Assembly (NCBI GenBank): GCA_937981985.1
Contig: CALJNB010000018.1
Coordinates: 1 to 47,094, forward strand
Reading direction: 5' to 3'
Length of the DNA stretch: 47,094 bases
Origin: an uncultured bacterium
Lineage (GTDB): Bacteria > Myxococcota_A > Bradymonadia > Bradymonadales > Bradymonadaceae
Below, one piece after another: positions 1-8,500 of the stretch; positions within the stretch are counted from its first letter, which is position 1; each line of letters begins with the position of its first letter. Both the position numbers and the translations under genes were made by a program. The notes under the pieces are model-generated. The model was not told where the DNA came from, searched no databases, and saw only the letters and a list, made by a program, of their open reading frames with translations.

Positions 1-3000
1 CTGTTGGCGGTTCTGTAGTACTAACCACACAACCCAATTTAGGATCAAATAGTCAGATAACGATTCCGCCGGAAGCCTTTATCGGCGTTTTACCGGCAGC
101 AGACGGAACGGGACCTGTGGCAACGGATGCTACCGCTATTACAGCAATACGCATCGTTTCTTTCCCTAACGACGTCGATTCTATAACGATCGATGGAATG
201 ACTTATACGTCTGCTAACTTCCCAGCTGGCGGTGTTACCGTTGATGTTGCTGATTTAGCTGGCATGACAATCGATCCGGCTGACGGCGCGGCATCGACTC
301 CCGTTATTTCGTATGTAGCCATTGATGAGGCAGGTCTTGAATCAAGCGCGGGTAGTCTAAGTATTCCGCTTTCATTCGACGATGCTGATGGTGACGGAAT
401 TGTCGATAGTCTTGATGGCGATTCTGATAATGATGGTATTTGTGACGGAATGTTAGCGGTGATGGGACAGTGTTTTGCAGGTCCTGACTCGGCGCCTCTT
501 AACCCTAACGTTTGTCGAGATGCCGACAGTGACGGTTGTGACGACTGTACCAATACTGGAGCCGATAGTTCTGGTGGTAGTCAGACCAATGACGGACCCG
601 ATAACGACATGGACGGTGTTTGTGATAGCGGTGATACCGATGATGATAATGACGGTGTTATAGACACATTAGACAATGATCCTCTTGATCCTAATAGTTG
701 TTTGGATAGCGATAGCGATAATTGCGATGATTGTGCCAATACCGGAGCTAATAATTCCGGTGGTGACCCAGCAGATGATGGTACCGATACAGATGGCGAT
801 GGGGTTTGTGACCTGAGCGATTTATGTACGGGTGATGATTCTACAGGTGACACTGATGGTGACGGAATTTGTAACGATACCGATCCGGATGATGATAACG
901 ATGGTGTTGTTGACACTGTTGATACTGCTCCGCTGGACCCAAATAGTTGCGCGGATGCTGACAACGACAGTTGTGATGATTGTTCAGTAGGTACCGATGA
1001 CTTTGGTACACTTGCCGATAACGATGTTTTAAATGACGGTATGGATACCGACGGCGATGGCATCTGTGATTTGGGCGATCTCGATTTCGATAACGATGGA
1101 ATCAACAACGTTGATGATATCGATGACGACAACGATGGTATTCCAGATGCAGTTGAGGGTAGCGGTGATACCGATGGTGATGGCATCCCGGATAGCTTGG
1201 ATCTTGATTCAGACGGTGATGGTATCCTTGATGTCGAAGAAGGCGCTTCTGGTTGCCTTGATACGACACCCGTGGATGGCATGTGCGATGGACCGGATGC
1301 CAACATGGACGGTTTAATGGATGCAGCCACAGATATGGCACCGGACACGGACGGTGACGGACAGCCTGACTTCCAGGATATTGATTCGGATAATGATGGC
1401 ATTACCGATCTTACCGAAGGTCAAAGCGGTTGTATCGATACGACACCTGCCGACGCTATATGTGATGGACCTGATTCCGACCAAGACGGAATCGTTGACA
1501 GCATTGATGATGTGAACGGCGTTGGTTCAACTCCACCACTTGAGATCGATACCGATGGTGATGGCGTTCCGGATTATCAGGACCTTGATTCGGATAACGA
1601 TGGCATCAGTGATGTTGTCGAAGGTGCCTCGGGTTGCGATGACCTTGATAACAACAACGTTTGTGACGGACCTGATGGTGATTTGGATGGTATCGTTGAT
1701 AGTCTCGACGATACCGATGGTCCGGGTGATGGTTCATTGACACCTGTTCCAGATATTGATGGCACTGATGGTCCAGATTATCTTGATACCGATAGTGACA
1801 ATGACGGTACTGATGATGTTCAAGATTCTCCATGTGATGATCTTGCGCCCATCGACGGTCAATGTGATGGACCAGATAGCGACGGCGACGGCGTTGTTGA
1901 CGCTATCGATGGCAGTCCTGATTTTGGTACCGGTACCGACACGGATAATGATGGCATACCAGATAGCCTTGATGAAGATGATGACAATGATGGAATCCTA
2001 GATGTCGACGAAGGCGATGGATCTTTAGATACCGATGGCGATGGCATTCCAGACAGTCTGGATCTTGATGCCGACAACGACGGTATTTTGGATGTTGTCG
2101 AAGGTGAAAGCGGATGTGCCGACACGACCCCACTTGATGGAATGTGTGACGGACCAGATGCTGACAATAATGGTGTAGCCGATGATGCAACGCAAACAGC
2201 ACCCGACACAGACGGCGATGGCGTTCCTGATTTCCAAGACCTCGATTCTGATAATGACGGAATTACCGATCTGGTTGAAGGCGATTCGGGTTGCACTGAT
2301 GCAGCTCCTGCTGACGGCGAGTGCGATCAAGACGATTCAGACGGCGACGGCGTCGTTAATGACATTGATGATATGGATGGAATGGGCGCGACGCCGACTC
2401 TTGAAGTAGACACCGATGGCGACGGTACGCCCGACTATCAGGACCTGGACTCCGATAACGATGGAATCTTAGACATCGTTGAAGGTGATTCTGGTTGTGA
2501 TGATCTTGATCAGAACGATGTTTGTGACGGACCCGATACCGATGGTGACGGAATTCCTGACAGCATTGATACAACTGACGGTCATGGCGATGAAACGCCA
2601 ACAATAACACCAGATGTTGATGGTACCGATGGTCCCGATTATCTAGACACGGATAGTGATGGTGACGGTTCGCCGGATAGTGACGATTCAGGATGTACTG
2701 ATGTTGCACCCATGGACGGCGTCTGTGACGGACCTGATACCGACGGTGACGGAATTGTTGATGATGTTGACCAATATGATGGCTTCGGAAACAGCGGCGA
2801 TCTAGACGGCGATGGTATCTTTGATGCCTTTGACCTTGATGACGACAATGATGGAATTCCAGATGTTGACGAAGGGATGGGTGATACCGATGGAGATGGC
2901 ATTCCAGATTATCAGGACCTCGATAGCGACAACGACGGAATTTTAGACGTGGTTGAAGCAGGACACGGCGCAGCTGACGCTGATGGCGATGGTATTGTCG

Positions 3001-5339
3001 ATTGTGCGGCTGGTGTCGGAACAAATGGTCTTTGTAATGACCTTGAAACCACTCCAGACTCTGGTGTTACCGATTATGATGGTGACGGAAATGGTCCCGA
3101 CGACCAAGCCGATACCGATAACGACGGTGTTCCAGATTTCCAAGATGTCGATAGTGATAACGATGGAATTTTCGATGTTGCCGAAGGTGGAAGCGATTGC
3201 GAAAACACGACTCCATTTGATGCAGTCTGCGACGGTCTAGATTCGGATGGCGACGGTATTGTCGACTCGCTTGACGACGGTGATACCTTCGGTGATGGGG
3301 ATGGATCAGACGCACCGACAGATTCAGATGATGACGGCGTTCCAGATTATCAAGAACTTGATAGTGATGATGACGGCATCAACGATCACGAAGAAAACGA
3401 CTCTTCTTGCGCGGATACAACTCCTATGGACGGCGTGTGCGATGCAGATGATTCAGATTCGGACGGCGTGCCAGATGATTCTATAATTGACGTGGATGTT
3501 GACACCGATGGTGATGGCGTTCCTGATTATCAAGATCTAGATTCAGATAATGACGGAATTCCTGACGCAGTTGAAGGTACCGATGATACCGATGGCGATG
3601 GTATTCCTGATTATCTCGATCTTGATTCTGATGGCGACGGCATCTTAGATATCTTCGAAGGCCAAAGTGGTTGCGCAGATACGACGCCTGCTGACGGAAT
3701 GTGTGACGGGCCGGATTCGGACAACGACGGCTTAGCTGATGATGCTACCGAAGTTGCACCGGATACTGACGGCGATGGAACACCCGATTTCCTCGACCTG
3801 GATTCAGATAACGATGGAATTGGTGATCTAGTAGAGGGACAGAGCGGTTGTACCGACGCTGTTTCTGTTGACGGAGTATGTGATGGCCCCGATACTGATG
3901 GTGACGGGATCCCGGACGGTATCGACGACGTAGATGGACCCGGAACAACCCCAGCACAAGAAGTGGATACTGACGGTGATGGCGCTCCGGATTATCTGGA
4001 CCTAGATTCTGACAACGACGGTGTCTTAGATATCCAAGAGGGTAATTCAGGCTGTGTTGACATGGATGTTAATGGTGTGTGTGATGGACCTGACACTGAT
4101 GGTGACGGAATTCCAGACAGCATTGATACTACTGATGGACACGGCGACGAAACGCCTACCGATGTTCCTGATACCGATGGAGTAGAGGGTCCGGATTACC
4201 TTGATTCAGATTCTGACAACGATGGAACACCCGACGTTGCCGACTCAGGTTGTGTTGATTCAATGCCAGCCGACGATGTGTGCGATGGAGGCGACTCTGA
4301 TGGTGACGGTATCGTTGATCCAGAAGATGCGTCAGATAGTTTCGGTACTGGAATGGATGCCGACATGGATGGAATTTCAGACGAGGACGATCTTGATGAT
4401 GACAACGATGGAATCCTTGATACCGAAGAAGGTGATGGAGATACTGATGGTGATGGAATCATCGACAGCCTTGATCTTGATTCGGACAACGACGGAATCC
4501 TCGATGTCAACGAAGGACAAAGCGGATGCGTGGACGTAATGCCAGCGGACGGTCGGTGTGACGGTGACGATGAAGACAACGACGGTGTTGTCGACACGGC
4601 CACACAACCGCCAGTTGATTCTGACGGTGACAGTGTACCTGATTATCAGGATTTAGATTCTGATGATGATGGTATCACCGATCTCGTCGAAGGTGGTTCT
4701 AATTGTACCGATACAACGCCAACTGATGGTGTTTGTGATGGTCCGGATACCGATGAAGACGGCGTTGTTGATGATGCCGACAGCACGGTTGGTTCGGGAA
4801 GTTCATCTACTCCTGCAAACGATACCGATGGAGATGGCGTACCTGATTATTTGGATCTCGATTCAGATAACGATGGGATTTTGGACATCATCGAAGGCGC
4901 AAGTGGTTGCATCGATGCCAACGAAGATGGCTTGTGTGACGGTCCGGATTCAGATGGCGATGGAATCGTTGATAATATCGATACGTCTGATGGTTTTGGC
5001 GATGATACTCAGACGGTTGTTCCTGATACCGATGGTACTGGAGAGCCTGATTTCCAAGACACCGATTCGAACGACGATGGTATACTTGATCTCATTGACT
5101 CAGGTTGTCCTGACGCTGACGTTGACGGTTTCTGTGACGGTTTGGATAGCGACGGCGACGGTATTGTTGACTCCATCGATGGACTTGATGGTTTCGGTAG
5201 CGGATCAACAGGCTACTTCGTTCAAGGCGGTCCAAGTTGTTCAAGTGCTGGCTCTGCTGACGATGGAGTTGCGAGTCTACTCCTAATGCTTCTCGGATTG
5301 GTCGCTGTCAGACGGCGAAAAGAGAAAAACGCAGCTTAA
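1..5339 (+). CDS. Giant TSP3 calcium-binding repeat surface protein, 5'-partial, MYXO-CTERM-like tail
   Basis: The reading frame (codon phase starting at base 3) has no stop from the left edge to 5339, so the start lies outside the window; the GTG at 117 is an internal codon. The first ~125 visible residues are a beta-rich, Ig/fibronectin-like stretch. From about base 379 to 5200 the protein is almost wholly DxDGDGIxD-type repeats, the thrombospondin type 3 pattern in which Asp side chains bind calcium. Early repeats carry CxDxDxxxCDDC-type cysteine units; later ones are arranged in superrepeats of about 285 residues. The last ~38 residues are a Cys-containing linker, a hydrophobic helix and an Arg/Lys cluster, as in MYXO-CTERM substrates of myxosortase. 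I infer a very acidic, Ca-stabilised surface fibre or adhesin. The downstream neighbour is a paralogue. The family call is secure; the biological role is not. Confidence 0.9.
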   Translation, partial: VGGSVVLTTQPNLGSNSQITIPPEAFIGVLPAADGTGPVATDATAITAIRIVSFPNDVDSITIDGMTYTSANFPAGGVTVDVADLAGMTIDPADGAASTPVISYVAIDEAGLESSAGSLSIPLSFDDADGDGIVDSLDGDSDNDGICDGMLAVMGQCFAGPDSAPLNPNVCRDADSDGCDDCTNTGADSSGGSQTNDGPDNDMDGVCDSGDTDDDNDGVIDTLDNDPLDPNSCLDSDSDNCDDCANTGANNSGGDPADDGTDTDGDGVCDLSDLCTGDDSTGDTDGDGICNDTDPDDDNDGVVDTVDTAPLDPNSCADADNDSCDDCSVGTDDFGTLADNDVLNDGMDTDGDGICDLGDLDFDNDGINNVDDIDDDNDGIPDAVEGSGDTDGDGIPDSLDLDSDGDGILDVEEGASGCLDTTPVDGMCDGPDANMDGLMDAATDMAPDTDGDGQPDFQDIDSDNDGITDLTEGQSGCIDTTPADAICDGPDSDQDGIVDSIDDVNGVGSTPPLEIDTDGDGVPDYQDLDSDNDGISDVVEGASGCDDLDNNNVCDGPDGDLDGIVDSLDDTDGPGDGSLTPVPDIDGTDGPDYLDTDSDNDGTDDVQDSPCDDLAPIDGQCDGPDSDGDGVVDAIDGSPDFGTGTDTDNDGIPDSLDEDDDNDGILDVDEGDGSLDTDGDGIPDSLDLDADNDGILDVVEGESGCADTTPLDGMCDGPDADNNGVADDATQTAPDTDGDGVPDFQDLDSDNDGITDLVEGDSGCTDAAPADGECDQDDSDGDGVVNDIDDMDGMGATPTLEVDTDGDGTPDYQDLDSDNDGILDIVEGDSGCDDLDQNDVCDGPDTDGDGIPDSIDTTDGHGDETPTITPDVDGTDGPDYLDTDSDGDGSPDSDDSGCTDVAPMDGVCDGPDTDGDGIVDDVDQYDGFGNSGDLDGDGIFDAFDLDDDNDGIPDVDEGMGDTDGDGIPDYQDLDSDNDGILDVVEAGHGAADADGDGIVDCAAGVGTNGLCNDLETTPDSGVTDYDGDGNGPDDQADTDNDGVPDFQDVDSDNDGIFDVAEGGSDCENTTPFDAVCDGLDSDGDGIVDSLDDGDTFGDGDGSDAPTDSDDDGVPDYQELDSDDDGINDHEENDSSCADTTPMDGVCDADDSDSDGVPDDSIIDVDVDTDGDGVPDYQDLDSDNDGIPDAVEGTDDTDGDGIPDYLDLDSDGDGILDIFEGQSGCADTTPADGMCDGPDSDNDGLADDATEVAPDTDGDGTPDFLDLDSDNDGIGDLVEGQSGCTDAVSVDGVCDGPDTDGDGIPDGIDDVDGPGTTPAQEVDTDGDGAPDYLDLDSDNDGVLDIQEGNSGCVDMDVNGVCDGPDTDGDGIPDSIDTTDGHGDETPTDVPDTDGVEGPDYLDSDSDNDGTPDVADSGCVDSMPADDVCDGGDSDGDGIVDPEDASDSFGTGMDADMDGISDEDDLDDDNDGILDTEEGDGDTDGDGIIDSLDLDSDNDGILDVNEGQSGCVDVMPADGRCDGDDEDNDGVVDTATQPPVDSDGDSVPDYQDLDSDDDGITDLVEGGSNCTDTTPTDGVCDGPDTDEDGVVDDADSTVGSGSSSTPANDTDGDGVPDYLDLDSDNDGILDIIEGASGCIDANEDGLCDGPDSDGDGIVDNIDTSDGFGDDTQTVVPDTDGTGEPDFQDTDSNDDGILDLIDSGCPDADVDGFCDGLDSDGDGIVDSIDGLDGFGSGSTGYFVQGGPSCSSAGSADDGVASLLLMLLGLVAVRRRKEKNAA
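1122..5208 (+). repeat. Five long TSP3 superrepeats in the first giant protein
   Basis: Using the DDDN/DSDN-DGIxDxxEG landmark, copies begin at 1122, 1977, 2838, 3540 and 4395. Spacings are 855, 861, 702 and 855 bases, i.e. 285, 287, 234 and 285 codons. The last copy is cut short: its DGFG landmark at 5187 lies 264 codons after the copy start. Within each full copy the order of sub-blocks is fixed: SGCxDTTPxDG, APDTDGDG, FQDLDSDNDGITDL, EVDTDGDG, then a DTTDGHGDE-type block. The third copy is a divergent, shorter variant. Confidence 0.85.
5224..5339 (+). other. MYXO-CTERM-like C-terminal sorting signal of the first giant protein
   Basis: The tail has a single Cys in a GGPSCSS context, a short polar spacer, a hydrophobic stretch (LLLMLLGLVAV) and a terminal RRRKEK cluster. 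This tripartite Cys-helix-Arg layout is the MYXO-CTERM pattern, cleaved by myxosortase with the Cys then thought to be lipid-anchored at the cell surface. The second giant protein has nearly the same tail. No myxosortase gene lies in the window. Confidence 0.75.
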
Positions 5340-5365
5340 GATGCGATCGAAGTTTTGAATTTGTC

Positions 5366-5396
5366 AGCCCCACCTGAAAAGGTGGGGCTTTTTTTT
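5366..5396 (+). terminator. Intrinsic terminator after the first giant gene
   Basis: A perfect 10-bp stem (5366-5375 with 5380-5389) closes a GAAA tetraloop and is followed by an unbroken T run to 5396. It lies 27 bases after the stop codon, so the two giant genes probably form separate transcription units. Confidence 0.93.
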
Positions 5397-5480
5397 GGGG
5401 CGGGAATTGTCGCACCTTTGCTCTACAGGCTACCGACAAGGCGACAGATAAATTGTTGCTTTTTAATTGTTTGAAGCGGG

Positions 5481-5509
5481 TTGAAAACACCATTTTGAGA
5501 GGGTACGAT
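5481..5509 (+). promoter_or_regulatory. Candidate promoter of the second giant gene
   Basis: TTGAAA (5481-5486), a 17-bp spacer and TACGAT (5504-5509) lie 37 bases ahead of the ATG, downstream of the previous gene's terminator. The same arrangement with a nACGAT -10 element recurs at 10605 and 25043. Confidence 0.5.
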
Positions 5510-5545
5510 GCGTCCACTAGAATCAAAAAAACATAGGAAACCACG

Positions 5546-8500
5546 ATGTTAAAAACCTCTTATCGGCCCGATCTTCGTGCTGTCAAAATTCTTACGGGGA
5601 CAACGGCGTTATTGCTATTGGGTTGGACCAGCCCAACTGAAGCTGCCTGCCCAGGACCTATTGATCTCAAAGTCGGCTACGATTTCGACTTTGGCGCAAA
5701 GACCGGTATTGCACCACCAAGTATGGGAGCCTGTGTTGCCGAAGCGACCACAGCTCCGGCAGGCGACGATAATTGTTCTGCCAATACCACCGATGCGACC
5801 AACGGTGATTATGTTATCCGCACGGCAGATTTTGGCGTCGCAACGCTGAAGTACAGTTTCCCCGTTGGCGCTGTTCAAGAAAACTACACCATGACCGTTG
5901 ATATTCCCTTAGTTGGTGATGCCGGATACACAGCTGGGGCGACGGCTCGTCCGGCTGGAGAGTCGGTCGCAAAATGGGTCGACTTACCCAGTTATTGTTC
6001 TGAAACAGGTTCTGAAATTACGAATAATGGTCATCGACTCATTTGTAATGTTGGGACGGTTGATGCGACCGCAGGTCCAATCGTAATTGCGGTACCGGCA
6101 TCATTTAAAGTTTCACCGAGCGCCTATAATGGCGAAACCTTCTCTTTGAATTTCGTTGAATCTTCGTCCGGTGGAACGGGCGGAGCGTGTTCGGGGGAGG
6201 CCACTCAAACTTCCCAGGCGTTGACGGTGTCTGCCCGTCCAAATATTGACATGAGAACCCAAATCTATCGTTATGCGCCGACAACGCGCAGCGGTGTACC
6301 TGGTTTTCTCATGGCATTTTATCTCTTTATTGATTCGGCAACGGTCGGTGCGAACGTTGGTGGAGAGCGAATCGTAAATCCTTTAGATTTTGAAGTGGGT
6401 CTTAAAGCAAATGTTGCCACTCCCGGGATTGAATTTGTTAGAATGATAGATTCATGGGTCAACACGACCAAAATGGTGACCACGACCCCACCTGGAACCA
6501 TTGTCGGAAATGGCACTACCATAACGGTTTCTGTAATTCCTGACCCTAATCCAACCAATGTTTTAGGAGAGAGCGTACCTTGTGATGAGGAGTTTTTAGT
6601 ACCCGGTGGCGGATGTATCTATAATGACGTTTCTCCCCAACGCATCTCCACGCACGCTATCGAATATTTTGTTCCGCTTTCTGCATTCGGCGCTAATGGG
6701 CAGATAGATTTTGAGAGTTTTTTAAACTCTGATGGGTCTAATATGGTCGGCGTCGTCTCAACACCTGCTGCGAGCGGTGGGGCCTTTGATGATCCTATTA
6801 TCCACAACAGTGGTAACTATACTGCTGTCCAAGGTTTGGGCGGCACTTTCAGAACGTATATGGATCGTTATGCATACCGTAACGGTCTGGAAAGACCTGA
6901 TACGACAAGTACTGCAAATATAGTTAGAATGCCGGGAGAAGCTGGTAATTGGTGTAACGGCGGTGAGTGTAAACAATTTCCAACGCGAACCGTTGAAACG
7001 TTAACCATCGTTAGAAATCGCGGAACGGCGTCATGGACGAATACGATTTTGTGCGACAAGTTCGATAATCGCGGTATGGTTTTGACTCCCACTCCGCGCC
7101 AAGTTGGCATCGCAAATCATCGCTTTCCAGACAATATGCAAGTTGATCCCATTGTTGGGCTTTATCAAAATATGACGGCGTCAACGATGCCCAATGGATA
7201 TACTGTCGAAGTTGCGACAGCGGCAGGAACGCCGGCCGGTGGTGGTTATCCCTCCGATACTCAGGAGTGCGGCGATGCGGATGCAACTTGGGTTGATGCC
7301 GGAACGGTAACCGACTTTACTGATTACAATTTGGTCAGACTTAAGATCCCAACGGTTGCGTCTGTGTTTACTCCTGGAGTTTCAGACTATTTTGCACCCG
7401 TTTTTCGATATACAGTTCCCGTCAGTGCACCCGATGGTGAACTGATTGGCCATCAAGTTATCTTGAAAACCGACACCGAGAATTTCGGTGGCGGGATCGG
7501 AGAATTTAGCACAGCAACTTTTGACCCGGCTACAAATTCAGGTGTTACTCGAGGACAACGCTTTCAAGTGGTCAAAGCGCTGGTTCGCGTTCAAAAAACC
7601 GCTTTTCACCCGACCTTCGGTACTGAAACTGCCATTGTTGGTGCGGGGAAGGATGTAACCTTTGAACTCGCCCCAACCTACAGCGCTGACATCGGTTTGA
7701 CGGCGCCGGTAGCATCGATGGACGTGATTGATGTACTTCCAGCTCCTCTTACTTACGTTTTGGGAAGTGGGCATACATGTAATGGAGGTTCCAACGATGG
7801 CGGACTTTGCACCGGCGGTACCTCGGTTCCTTTGGAACCTGATAGTATAACGGTTGATGCAAATGGGGATCAAGTTTTGACTTGGACTCTTAACGGTTTG
7901 GTATTGGGCGATGCAATTGCACCGATTTACTTCAAAGCTGCGGCGCCGTTAACAACACCCTTAGGAACGGTCTTGACCAATAATGTAACCGTTAGCTCAC
8001 CGATGGTCGATCAGTCCTCCGATGATGAACGGAGTGCGTCGGCGGCGGTAACGATTGATAGCATTGCTGGATTTTTCACCACCAAGGGAACCAATGTTCC
8101 AACGATCTCAAAAGACGGCGCGTATACCAATACCCTGCAAGTAGCCAATCTTAAAGCGACTGAAGAAGCCGACGTTGATCTCATCGATTACTTTCCCTAC
8201 TCCGGTGATCCACGATCTCCGGCGAGTGATTTTAAGGGAACTCTCGTCCTTACGGGGGCGGTAACTGCTGATGCAGCATTAACGATTTACTACACGAATG
8301 CTGCAGTAGGTGCTGCGCCGACCGCTCTTATTTCGACTGTAGGAGGCACGTCGGGTAGCGCTTATGCTGCTGATTTCGCAATAGCACCGACGGCCGCGAA
8401 TGGCTGGTGTGAAGAGAGTGAATTTGGCACGGGCTCGTGTCCGGGGAGTTTTGCTGATGTAACGGGTGTGCGCGCAACCTACGCCATTATTCCGGGTACA

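Noticed and set aside
581..2330. Long Ser/Pro- or His/Arg-rich open frames antisense to the giant repeat genes
   Set aside because: They are shadows of the GAT/GAC-rich repeat codons; no ribosome binding sites, and the same kind of frame appears wherever the repeats occur.
379..5200. Repetitive DNA that might be taken for a CRISPR array or satellite
   Set aside because: The repeats are in frame, coding and imperfect, with no constant spacer length of CRISPR type.
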